Source of the DNA: Myxococcaceae bacterium
GTDB taxonomy: Bacteria > Myxococcota > Myxococcia > Myxococcales > Myxococcaceae
Direction of reading: 5' to 3'
Assembly: GCA_018262385.1 (NCBI GenBank)
Contig: JAGSPQ010000003.1
Location: 1 to 18,226, forward strand
Length of the DNA: 18,226 bases
Of the stretch, positions 1 to 8,100 are shown in pieces. Made by a program: the position numbers and the translations under genes. The notes beneath the pieces are model-generated. The model was given only the letters and a program-made list of their open reading frames with translations. It did not search any database and had not been told where the DNA came from. How positions within the stretch are numbered: the stretch's first letter is position 1; the number at the start of each line of letters is the position of its first letter.

Positions 1-66
1 ACTTCGGGTGAAGTGCGGCTCGACTTCGTCCAGCACGCGCTGTCCGCAGCACTCCTGCTCCCATGA
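1..66 (+). CDS. 3' end of an unidentified upstream gene (partial)
   Basis: The first reading frame is open from the left edge and encodes 21 residues ending in a hydrophobic AALLLP tail, with TGA at 64-66. The stop overlaps the ATG of the next gene in an ATGA tetranucleotide (63-66), the usual layout for translationally coupled operon genes. This overlap is the main reason to believe the frame is real. The fragment is too short to assign a family. From context it may belong to the same RiPP-type gene cluster as the radical SAM enzyme, but that is inference. Confidence 0.5.
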   Translation, partial: TSGEVRLDFVQHALSAALLLP

Positions 67-1907
67 CCGCCAACTCCGGCAAGCCGATCGCCCTCGTCAG
101 CGCGCCCACCCTCGCCGCGCACTTCCCCTCGTTTCAGCTCGCGCTGCTGTCGCCGACGCTGCGCAAGGCAGGGTTCGAGGTCGAGCCGCTCTCGCTGTTC
201 ATGCAGTTCGGCAAGGCGATCGGCTGGAAGCTCAACGACGCGCTCTCGAACGTCTACCCGTCGATGGTCGGTGAGTGGATCTGGTCGAAGGCCGCCTTCG
301 GCGAGGTCGCCAGCGAAGCGGCGTACGTGAAGCTCTACAGGTCGAACCTCGAGAGCATCTGCCGCGACGCCGGCTGCACCCTCAAAGAGCTGCGCGCGGT
401 CCGCAACGAGAAGACGTTCGAGTTCCTCGACTGGGCGATGGAGAGCATCGACTGGTCCCGCTACGCGGTGGTCGGGTTCACCGTCGTCTTCCAGCAGATG
501 GTCGCCTCGCTCGCGCTCGCCCGGCGAATCAAGGCGAAGTACCCCCAGCTGCCGATCGTCTTCGGCGGAGCGACCTTCGAGGACGACATCGCCTCCGAGA
601 TCGTCAAGCAGTGCGGCTGGGTCGACGCGATCCACTGCGGCGACGCCGACCTCACCATCGCCGACGTGATGCGCCGGCTGGCGAACGGGCTGCCGCTCGA
701 GGGGCTGCCGGGGCTGATGTACCGGAAGAAGGACGGGGGGGTGACGTACTCCGGCCGCGCGCCCAACCTCGAGAACCTGGACCTCACTCCGGTACCGGAC
801 TTCGACGAGTACTTCCACCTGCGCGAGTCGACTGGCTACGACGACGCTCCCGACAGCCACGAGGTGATGATCCCGTTCGAGACCGCGCGCGGCTGCTGGT
901 ACGGGATGAAGAACCACTGCACCTTCTGTGGGCTCAACCGCTCGGGGATGGACTTCCGTTCCAAGTCGGCGCCCCAGGTGCTCGAGCATCTGCAGACGCT
1001 CTCGCGGCGCTACGGCGCGCTGCACTTCAACGCGATCGACAACATCCTCGCGCCTGAATACGTGACCGAGCTGTTCGGCAAGCTCGCCGAGGGAAAGACC
1101 GACCTCAAGCTCCACTACGAGATCCGCCCCTCGATGTCGCACCAGCAGCTGAAGCTGATGCGGCTGGGCGGGCTGGTCTCGGTGCAGCCGGGGGTGGAGA
1201 GCTTCTCGACCCACGTGCTGACGCTGATGAAGAAGTTCACCACCGCGATGAAGAACGTCGAGCTGCTGAAGTGGACGACCTATTACGGCATCACCAACCT
1301 CTACAACATCCTCTATGGGTTCGCGGGCGAGACGGCCGAGGACTACCGCGCGCAGGCGAAGGTGATGCGGCAGATCTTCCACGTGCAGCCGCCGTGGTCG
1401 ATGAGCCTCGCCCGGCCCGACCGCGGCTCACCGATGTTCGAGCAGCCGGGCAAGCACGGGATCACCCGGCTCACCCCGTCGCGCTGCTACCCGTTCATCT
1501 ACCCGAAGCAGTTCGACCTGCAGAAGGCGGCCTACTTCTTCGAGGACGAGCGCGACCAGGTGCCGGATCCTTCCGCGTGGGACGCGTGCCTCGATGCCGT
1601 CGCCGAGTGGAAGGACCGCTGGACCCGCGGGCCGAAGCCGACCCTGAGCTACGTGAAGGGCTGGCAGACGCTCACCATTCACGACCGCCGCGGCGCGAAG
1701 CCCCGGGCGCACCGGTTCGACGATCGCACCGCCGAGCTGTACGAGCTGTGCGGCGACGCGAAGCGCCGGGAGGACCTGCTGGCGAAGTTCGACGGCGACG
1801 CGGGCTTCCTCGACGGCGCGCTGGACGAGCTGATCGAGCAGGGGCTGCTGCTCGAGCTCGACGACAAGCTGCTCGCCCTCGCCCTGCCGGACAACCCGAA
1901 CCACTGA
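63..1907 (+). CDS. RiPP maturation-type B12-binding radical SAM enzyme
   Basis: A 614-residue protein with the layout of cobalamin-binding radical SAM enzymes that modify ribosomal peptides (the family named RiPP maturation radical SAM protein 1). Residues 10-210 form the B12-binding-like half: a VGEWIWSKAAFG segment at 69-80 and a VVGFTVVFQQ...IVFGGATF stretch at 136-172. The classic DxHxxG cobalamin-ligand motif is absent. The 4Fe-4S cluster motif is CX7CX2C (C278, C286, C289, in GCWYGMKNHCTFCG), a spacing typical of this family rather than the common CX3CX2C. A SAM-domain GVES motif follows at 377-380. The last 80 residues look like a small winged-helix/PqqD-like tail that could bind a leader peptide (inference). 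The start is set by the ATGA overlap with the preceding gene; there is no strong ribosome-binding site. No precursor peptide is visible downstream, so the substrate gene probably lies to the left. Likely chemistry is peptide C-methylation or a related radical reaction. Confidence 0.85.
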   Translation: MTANSGKPIALVSAPTLAAHFPSFQLALLSPTLRKAGFEVEPLSLFMQFGKAIGWKLNDALSNVYPSMVGEWIWSKAAFGEVASEAAYVKLYRSNLESICRDAGCTLKELRAVRNEKTFEFLDWAMESIDWSRYAVVGFTVVFQQMVASLALARRIKAKYPQLPIVFGGATFEDDIASEIVKQCGWVDAIHCGDADLTIADVMRRLANGLPLEGLPGLMYRKKDGGVTYSGRAPNLENLDLTPVPDFDEYFHLRESTGYDDAPDSHEVMIPFETARGCWYGMKNHCTFCGLNRSGMDFRSKSAPQVLEHLQTLSRRYGALHFNAIDNILAPEYVTELFGKLAEGKTDLKLHYEIRPSMSHQQLKLMRLGGLVSVQPGVESFSTHVLTLMKKFTTAMKNVELLKWTTYYGITNLYNILYGFAGETAEDYRAQAKVMRQIFHVQPPWSMSLARPDRGSPMFEQPGKHGITRLTPSRCYPFIYPKQFDLQKAAYFFEDERDQVPDPSAWDACLDAVAEWKDRWTRGPKPTLSYVKGWQTLTIHDRRGAKPRAHRFDDRTAELYELCGDAKRREDLLAKFDGDAGFLDGALDELIEQGLLLELDDKLLALALPDNPNH

Positions 1908-1965
1908 GAAGCTCTACGAGGTGTCGCGGGTGGTGGAGTGAGGGGCGACTGAAGTAGAAGAACGA

Positions 1966-2889
1966 ATGCCTTCTATTCGATCCGCGTTGCTGCTCGCAGT
2001 GTGCACCCTCACCGCCTGTGGAACCCCGGTGTCCGGGACTGGGGGAGGAGCCGGCGGCGGCTCAGCCGGAGGTGGCGCCGGCGGAGGGACCGCGGGAGGA
2101 ACCGGCGGCGGCGACAGCGACGGCGGAGTGGGCGGAGGAGCCGCGGGCGGAGCAGGCGGCGGCGGCGGGGCGGGAGGCGGCTCTGGCGGCGGCGGCGGTG
2201 GAGCGGCCGGCGGTGCGGGCGGTGGAGCGGCCGGCGGCACGGGCGGCGGCAGCGCCTCGACCGACGGTGGAATCGGACTGCCCGACGGCGGCGTGGTCTC
2301 GGCCGGAATGGGCTTCTTCGTCACCAGCCGCGGCACCGGCACGGGCGGAGATCTCCGCGGCGACGCCGGCGATGGTCTGGCCGGGGCGGATGCGTTCTGC
2401 AAGACGCTGGCGACGGCGATCTCTCCAGCACTCGGCGCGCGGAACTGGCGGGCGTACCTCAGCACCAGCACGGCCAACGCCGGGGCGCGGATCGGGCTGG
2501 GGCCGTGGCTCAACGCGAAGGGCGTTCAGATCGCGTCCGGCGTCGCCCAGCTGCATGACGACGCCGGCGTCAACGCGTTCAGCTTCGCCAACACGCTCGA
2601 CGAGCGCGGCTTCCCGGTGCCGATCGCGGGTCCCAACGTGCACGACATCCTCACCGGCACCAGCGTGGACGGCACGGTCGCTCCCAACCTGCACTGCAAC
2701 AACTGGACGGCGAACAACGGCAGCACCTTCACCGCGCGGGTCGGCCACTCCAATCGCGCGGGCGGCGGCCAGATCCCGACTTCGTGGAACTCGGCGCACA
2801 ACACCAGCGGCTGCTCTCCGGGAACGGCGAACGGCAGCGTCGGCTCGGGTGGCGGGCGCGGCTCGTTCTACTGCTTCGCGGCGGACTGA
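1966..2889 (+). CDS. Secreted lipoprotein with polyglycine stalk and Cys-containing lectin-like domain
   Basis: A 307-residue predicted lipoprotein. The N-terminus has a short charged start, a hydrophobic core and a lipobox LTAC, with the lipidated cysteine at C18. Residues 24-96 are almost pure Gly with Ala, Ser and Thr, a flexible stalk of the kind common on myxobacterial surface lipoproteins. The globular part (about 112-307) begins GMGFFVTSRG and carries four cysteines (C145, C244, C283, C303), so two disulfides are possible. It contains WRAYLST, a GPWLNAKG stretch and a C-terminal FYCFAAD. This pattern resembles the C-type-lectin/endostatin-like extracellular domains (DUF1554-like) found on bacterial lipoproteins; that assignment is from memory and moderate. 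It begins 58 bases after the radical SAM gene on the same strand but has no obvious functional tie to it. The ribosome-binding site is weak (AGAAG-like). A binding role at the cell surface is inference. Confidence 0.8.
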   Translation: MPSIRSALLLAVCTLTACGTPVSGTGGGAGGGSAGGGAGGGTAGGTGGGDSDGGVGGGAAGGAGGGGGAGGGSGGGGGGAAGGAGGGAAGGTGGGSASTDGGIGLPDGGVVSAGMGFFVTSRGTGTGGDLRGDAGDGLAGADAFCKTLATAISPALGARNWRAYLSTSTANAGARIGLGPWLNAKGVQIASGVAQLHDDAGVNAFSFANTLDERGFPVPIAGPNVHDILTGTSVDGTVAPNLHCNNWTANNGSTFTARVGHSNRAGGGQIPTSWNSAHNTSGCSPGTANGSVGSGGGRGSFYCFAAD

Positions 2890-2892
2890 AGA

Positions 2893-3019
2893 CGGCGCAG
2901 GGAAAGGAAGGCGGGTGCACTCGCCAGCGGTGGTCTCGACCGCTCAGGCAAGTGCGGGCTCGAGCCAGCTCCACCGCGATCCGACCACCGACCCGGTGAG
3001 GCGAGTCTCTTCCTGGCGA
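2893..3019 (+). repeat. Left arm of 127-base imperfect inverted repeat
   Basis: This stretch aligns over its full length with the reverse complement of 3378-3504. By eye about 80% of positions agree, including a 28-base identical core containing the palindrome GGCTCGAGCC. The outer part includes GGCGGGTGCA...TCGCCAGCGG in both copies, and the inner end is CTCTTCCT(G/T)GCGA in both. The arm starts four bases after the lipoprotein stop codon and reads in the same direction as that gene. It could be a dispersed 3'-end repeat or the terminal repeat of a small non-autonomous element. Confidence 0.85.
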
Positions 3020-3261
3020 AATCGAGCCCGAGGCATCGAGGGGAGACTCCGAGCTCGGCGCGCTTCACGCTGGCGCTGGGTTCCGCCGGCAAGTTGGCGC
3101 AAGCCCTCGCCGCGGGCGTGAGTCTTCACGGCGGCGAGCCACGATCGGACCGACGACAGCGAGGCCCCTCGAGGCATGTTGCTGCCGGACCTCGAGGCGT
3201 GGAGCCCCTGGGGCGAAGGTGTTCATGAAGGCTGACGATCTCCGGATCCGAGTGCCGCGGC

Positions 3262-3291
3262 GGCCGGGTGTCCCCCCCGGTCGCCCCTTTT
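3262..3291 (+). terminator. Terminator-like hairpin before the AT-rich island
   Basis: GGCCGGG (3262-3268) pairs with CCCGGTC (3276-3282) across a seven-base loop, with one G-U pair. It is followed by GCCCC and four T residues (3288-3291). This fits a short rho-independent terminator for rightward transcripts leaving the lipoprotein gene. The T-run is short and starts five bases after the stem, so the call is tentative. Confidence 0.4.
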
Positions 3292-3318
3292 GGCAAGATT
3301 ATTATTATTAAGTATAAT
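3290..3318 (+). promoter_or_regulatory. Near-consensus sigma-70 promoter in an AT-rich island
   Basis: TTGGCA at 3290-3295 is followed after exactly 17 bases by a perfect TATAAT at 3313-3318. The spacer contains an (ATT)n run (3298-3310), a rare AT-rich pocket in a very GC-rich region. Transcription would start near 3325 and run rightward, first through a CCCCGCC/GGCGGGG hairpin (3333-3350), then through the right repeat arm, then antisense to the kinase gene. No coding region on this strand fits it, so a non-coding or antisense RNA is possible (inference). Confidence 0.6.
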
Positions 3319-3377
3319 CGTGCGCAAGAGCACCCCGCCGGGGGGCGGGGGGTCGCGGGAAGGGCGTGGAATAGGCG

Positions 3378-3504
3378 TCGCAAGGAAGAGCTCCGCACGA
3401 GCACGTGGTGGGTCGGACCGCGGTGGAGCTGGCTCGAGCCCGCACTACCCGGCACGCCCGAAACCGCCGCTGGCGACTGCACCCGCCTTTGTTCCCTGCC
3501 GCCG
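3378..3504 (-). repeat. Right arm of 127-base imperfect inverted repeat
   Basis: Partner of 2893-3019 on the opposite strand and of equal length. It lies just downstream of the kinase stop codon, beginning 20 bases past it, and reads in the same direction as the kinase gene. Each copy therefore follows the 3' end of its own neighbour. The arms are separated by 358 bases. A transcript crossing the whole region could fold into a long imperfect hairpin. Confidence 0.85.
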
Positions 3505-3524
3505 CGAGCGCACGACCGCCCACC

Positions 3525-5018
3525 TCACGGCTTGGGCTTGAGCACCAGCCGATCGGTCGCGGGTTCGATCTCCAGCCCGGGCTGCCGCTCGAACCGCTCG
3601 GTGATGACCTCGGGAGTCAGCCCGGTGGTGGTCGCGACCCTCGCCAGCAGCGCGCGCCACGGCACCCAGCGGCTGCCGCCCATTCCGGCGCGTCCGGTGA
3701 GCGCGAGCTCGGTGAGCGCGAGCTCGACCGCCTTCACCTTCGTCTGCTCCTCGAGCAGCGCCGCGGTCTGGCCGTTGAGATCGAGGAAGCTGGCCGCCAC
3801 GGTGCGAATGGCGAGCGAGATGAGCGAGGTGCGCTCCATCTCTTCCTGCAGGTAGGTGCGGTCGACCACCGCCACCGTGGTGTCCATCAGCGCAGTGACG
3901 GTCGCCGAGCGGGGCGCCCCGGTGAGCACCGCGGTCTCGCCGAACATCTCGCCCTGCCCGAGCAGCCGGAGCATCTGCGTCTTCCCCGCGATCACCCGCG
4001 TCGCCTGGCAGTGCCCGTCGAGGATCACGTACGCCGCGTCCCCGGTCTCTCCCTCGGTGATGATCGCGTCGCCCGTCTTGTAGTGCTGCTCGGGCAGCCG
4101 CGCGGTGCCGCGGATGAAGTCCTCCAGCTCGCGCTTGAGCTCACCGACCGTCTGGTAGCGCCCGGTGGGATCCGGACTGAGCGCCCGCATGCAGATCGCC
4201 ACCAGCCGCCGCGGCATCAACTGGCCGAGGGTCGCGACCTGCTCGGGCGGATGGATGTTGGCCTTCATCGCCAGCTCGAACGTCCCCTGCCCCGTCGCCG
4301 CCACGTACGGCGGCCGCCCGGCGAGGATCCGGTACAGCATTCCACCGAGCGCGAAGATGTCGGTCCGCTCGTCGAGGGCGTGGTTCTGCCCGCGCGCCTG
4401 CTCGGGCGCCATGTACGCCGGAGTCCCGTGGGCGGTCTCGTCGTCGTCCTTCGGCGCCGGCAGGCCGTCCTTGCGCCGGGCGAGCCCCCAGTCGACGAGG
4501 TAGATCTGCCCGAATTCTCCGACCATCACGTTCGAGGGCTTCAGATCGAGGTGGAGGATCCCCCGCGCATGCGCGAACGCGACCGCGTCGCACACCCGCA
4601 CCAGCACCTCGAGCGCGGCGAACAGGCCGTCGACGTTCTCGTCCTCGTTGCTCTCGAGCAACTGCTGGAGGCTCTTCCCCTCGAGCAGCTTCATCGTGAA
4701 GCAGGTCGACTTCTTGCGATCGGTCGCCAGCGCGTAGACCGGAGGAATGTTCGGGTGGTCGAGCTGGGCGGTGATCCGCGCCTCCTCGATGAACCGGTCG
4801 AGCGCGCTGTCTTCCTTCGCCAGCTCGGGACGCAGCACCTTGAACGCCACCTCGCGGCCGAGGCTGTCGTCGCGCACCCGGTACACCCGCGACATCCCTC
4901 CCGAGCCGAGCAGCCCGAGGTCGACCACCTTCCACCCGGCGGGGATCGGCTGGGTCAACGCCTGCCCGTCGTCCGCCCTCTTCTTTCCGATGCCGAACAT
5001 GGGCGCCGAGTGTGTCAC
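3525..5018 (-). CDS. Ser/Thr protein kinase with C-terminal cyclic-nucleotide-binding domain
   Basis: A 497-residue cytoplasmic protein with no membrane segment. The kinase domain covers about 30-302: glycine loop GSGGMSRV (38-45), ATP-anchoring lysine K60 in VAFK, helix-C glutamate near E79, catalytic loop HLDLKPSN (156-163, D158 and N163), DWG (176-178) in place of DFG, and MAPE (203-206). The loop is HLD instead of HRD, so this is a non-RD kinase, likely not controlled by the usual activation-loop arginine. A cNMP-binding domain follows at about 312-395, with the phosphate-cassette pattern FGETAVLTGAPRSATV (359-374, including E361 and R370). The last 100 residues are helical and unassigned. 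This suggests a kinase gated by a cyclic nucleotide (inference). The start is GTG at 5018, three bases after GGAGG; an in-frame ATG at 5000 (MFGIGKK) is the alternative. It diverges from the lipid operon across 114 bases. Confidence 0.9.
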   Translation of the reverse strand: MTHSAPMFGIGKKRADDGQALTQPIPAGWKVVDLGLLGSGGMSRVYRVRDDSLGREVAFKVLRPELAKEDSALDRFIEEARITAQLDHPNIPPVYALATDRKKSTCFTMKLLEGKSLQQLLESNEDENVDGLFAALEVLVRVCDAVAFAHARGILHLDLKPSNVMVGEFGQIYLVDWGLARRKDGLPAPKDDDETAHGTPAYMAPEQARGQNHALDERTDIFALGGMLYRILAGRPPYVAATGQGTFELAMKANIHPPEQVATLGQLMPRRLVAICMRALSPDPTGRYQTVGELKRELEDFIRGTARLPEQHYKTGDAIITEGETGDAAYVILDGHCQATRVIAGKTQMLRLLGQGEMFGETAVLTGAPRSATVTALMDTTVAVVDRTYLQEEMERTSLISLAIRTVAASFLDLNGQTAALLEEQTKVKAVELALTELALTGRAGMGGSRWVPWRALLARVATTTGLTPEVITERFERQPGLEIEPATDRLVLKPKP

Positions 5019-5071
5019 GCACCTCCTTCTCGGGCAGTGAAACGCGCCGCGAGCCCGACTTTCCGCCGCGG

Positions 5072-5098
5072 TTGACGAAAAGTTGATTCTGATGTCAA
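5072..5098. promoter_or_regulatory. TTGAC-N17-GTCAA dyad in the divergent promoter region
   Basis: The 114 bases between the kinase gene and the lipid operon hold TTGACG (5072-5077) reading right and TTGACA (complement of 5093-5098) reading left. They form an inverted repeat with 17 bases between arms. Each resembles a -35 element, and the leftward one is perfect, but neither has a good -10 at 16-18 bases. The dyad may equally be an operator for a regulator of the lipid operon. A third TTGA(T) lies inside at 5083-5087. Confidence 0.35.
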
Positions 5099-5132
5099 TG
5101 TCCGCCCGTTTTTAGCCCCCACGGAGAATCCG

Positions 5133-8100
5133 ATGAGCAACGAGCTTCGCTTCGACGGAAAAGTCGCCCTCGTGACCGGCGCCGGCAACGGCCTGGGCCG
5201 AGCCCACGCCCTGCTGTTGGCCGCCCGCGGCGCCAAGGTGGTGGTCAACGATCTGGGTGGCACCGCGACCGGCGGCGGCAAGAGCAGCGCCGCGGCCGAC
5301 AAGGTGGTGGCCGAGATCAAGGCCGCCGGCGGCGAGGCGGTCGCCAACTACGACTCGGTCGAGGACGGCGCGAAGATCGTCCAGACCGCGCTCGACACCT
5401 TCAAGCGGATCGACATCGTGGTGAACAACGCGGGCATCCTGCGCGACACCACCTTCCACAAGATGACCCAGGAAGACTGGGATCTGATCTACCGCGTCCA
5501 CGCGCTCGGCAGCTTCCGGGTCACCCACGCCGCCTGGCCCCACCTGCGCGATCAGGGCTACGGCCGGATCATCTTCACCGCCTCGGCCGCCGGCATCTAC
5601 GGCAACTTCGGCCAGGCCAACTACGCGATGGTCAAGCTCGGCCTGGTCGGGCTCTCGAGCACCCTCGCGCTCGAAGGGGCGAAGAAGAACGTCCACGCCA
5701 ACGTGATCGCCCCGCTGGCCGGATCGCGGCTGACCGAGACGGTGCTCCCGAAGGAGCTGGTCGATCAGCTCAAGCCCGAGCTGGTCAGCCCGCTGGTCGC
5801 CTGGCTCGCCCACGACAGCTGCGAAGAGAACGGCGGCCTGTTCGAGGTCGGCGGCGGCTTCATGGGCAAGCTGCGCTGGGAGCGCACCGAAGGAAAGTGC
5901 TTCCCGGTCGGCCGCCCGCTCACCCCCGACGCAGTCGCCGCGGCATGGGGCGAGATCACCGACTTCTCCAAGACCACCCACCCGACCAACGTCAACGAAG
6001 CGCTGATGCCGGCGATCGAGAACCTCTCGAAGAAGAGCAAGGGCGGCAACGAGTTCATCGATGTCGACAAGGCGCTCGGCTACGAGATGAAGCCGCTCGA
6101 GACCCAGTACACCGAGCGGGACCTGGCGCTCTACGCGCTGGGCGTCGGCGCGGCGCAGAACCCGCTCGACCCGTCGGATCTGAAGCTGGTCTACGAGATG
6201 GGTGACGGCTTCGTCGGCCTGCCCACCTACGCGGTGATCCAGCCGATCAACGCGATCCTCAAGCAGGCGGCGGAAGGCGAGACCGCGCCGGGCCTCAACT
6301 ACGGGCTCGACCGCATCCTCCACGGCGAGCAGTACACCGAGGTGTTCCGCCCGCTGCCGCCGAACGCGAAGCTGCGCCACCACGCGAAGATCAAAGACAT
6401 CTTCGACAAGGGCAAGGGCGCGGTGGTGGTCACCGAGATCAACACCTTCGACGCGACGACCAACGAGCAGCTGTTCCGCAACGACGTGACGATGTTCGTC
6501 CGCGGCGCCGGCGGCTGGGGCGGAGATCGCGGCCCCTCGGCGGACGTCAACACCCCGCCGGATCGCCCGCCCGATGCGGTGGTGACCGAGAAGACCGCCG
6601 CCAACCAGGCGCTGCTCTACCGGCTGTCGGGTGACTGGAACCCGCTCCACGTCGATCCGGACTTCGCCAAGGCGTTCGGGTTCGAGAAGCCGATTCTCCA
6701 CGGCCTGTGCACCTTCGGCTTCGCCGGCCGCCACGTGATCAACGGGATGGCGAAGGGCGACGCGCGGCTGTTCAAGAGCATCAAGGTCCGCTTCGCCGAC
6801 TCGGTGTTCCCGGGCGAGACGCTGAAGACCGAGATGTGGAAGGAGAGCGACCTGCGAATCGTCTTCCGCTGCACCGCGGTCGAGCGGAACAAGGTGGTGA
6901 TCAGCAACGCCGCGGTCGAACTGTTCAAGGAAGTCCCCACCGCCAAACGCGCCCCGGCTCCGGTCGCGGCAGCGGCGGCGGCGGCACCGGCGGCAGTCGC
7001 GGCCGCTCCGGCGGCGAGCGAGAGCCTCACCGCGGCGGACGTGTTCGGCGCGATCCGCGGCTGGGTCGAGCAGAACCCGGACGTGGTCGGCCGGGTCCAG
7101 AACCTCTACCACTTCAAGCTCACCGCCCCAGACAGCCAGTGGACGGTCGACCTGAAGACCGGGAAGGGCGCGGTGACCGAGGGCGCCAGCGGCAAGGCCG
7201 ACTGCACCCTCGAGATCTCCAACTCCGACTGGCTCGACGTGGTCAGCGGCAAGTCCGACGCCCAGAAGATGTACTTCGCCGGGAAGCTGAAGATCTCCGG
7301 CAACGTGATGGCCAGCCAGAAGCTCGAGTTCCTCAAGAAGCTCGACAAGAGCACGCTGAAGAAGAGCGGCGGCGGGGCAGCGGCTCCGGCGGCGGCGGCT
7401 CCGACGGCGGCGGCGGGCGGCTCGGCCACCACCGCGGGGGTGTTCGACTACATCCGGGCTTACGTCGAGCAGACCCCGGACCTGATCGGCAAAGTGGGTT
7501 TCGTCTTCCACTTCAAGATCTCAGGCCCCGACACCACCTGGACGCTGGATCTGAAGAACGGCAAGGGCAAGGTCGCCGCCGGCCTCGAGGGCAAGCCGGA
7601 CTGCACCCTCGAGATCTCCGACGCCGACTGGCAGGCGATGACCAGCGGCAAGGCCGACGCGCAGAAGCTGTACTTCGGCGGCAAGCTGAAGATCTCCGGC
7701 AACGTGATGGCGAGCCAGAAGCTGGAGTTCCTCAAGAAGATCGACCCGACCAAGCTGGCCCCGGCGTCCGCTCCGATTGCAGCCGCGGCGGCTCCGGCGG
7801 CGGCCCCGGCGGCGGGCTCGAAGTCGAAGGCGATCTTCAAGGCGCTGACCGAGCGGATCGCGAAGACCCCGACCCTGGTCTCCGAGGTCGGCGCAGTGCT
7901 GCAGTTCAAGGTGAAGTCACCCGAAGGAGCGTGGGTGGTGAACCTGAAGGACGCCAAGGGCAGCGTCACCGAGGGCCTCGACCCGAAGGCGACCACCACC
8001 CTCACCATCTCGGACGAGGACCTGGCCGAGCTGGCGACCACCGGCGCGGTGAAGGAGTTCTTCATGGCCGGCAAGCTGCGGGTCGATGGCGACGCGAAGG

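Larger units (their letters stand above)
2890..3524. other. 635-base intergenic region between convergent genes, repeat-bearing
   Basis: No convincing intact gene is present. The lipoprotein gene ends at 2889 and the leftward kinase gene ends at 3525. The stretch holds two inverted repeat arms, a terminator-like hairpin, an AT-rich island with a promoter, and a short GC hairpin, each listed separately. One frame (3122-3235) reads like the tail of a protein, with 18 residues before an internal ATG at 3176 and then MLLPDLEAWSPWGEG, but it is closed by stops at 3119-3121 and 3233-3235. It may be a decayed fragment; I do not recognise it. Several short open frames on both strands look like by-products of high GC. 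Confidence 0.7.

Noticed and set aside
1908..1965. Short peptide reading (EKLYEVSRVVE) after the radical SAM gene as a RiPP precursor
   Set aside because: There is no start codon with a ribosome-binding site, it is far too short for leader plus core, and it overlaps the stop region.
2944..3177. 77-codon leftward frame as a transposase helper remnant
   Set aside because: A faint impression only (a WLAAVKTHARGEGLRQLA-like stretch). It overlaps the repeat arm, and I cannot support a family.
3405..5075. Rightward open frame of 556 codons over the kinase gene
   Set aside because: Its Arg/Pro/His/Leu-rich shadow composition has no motif, while the leftward frame is a clear kinase.
5083..5098. FNR-like TTGAT...TCAA site
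   Set aside because: The second half reads ATGTCAA rather than ATCAA, so spacing and sequence do not fit the TTGAT-N4-ATCAA consensus.
5112..7511. Leftward open frame of 799 codons antisense to the multifunctional enzyme
   Set aside because: Its composition is that of a GC-codon shadow; the rightward frame has full SDR, hydratase and SCP2 motifs.
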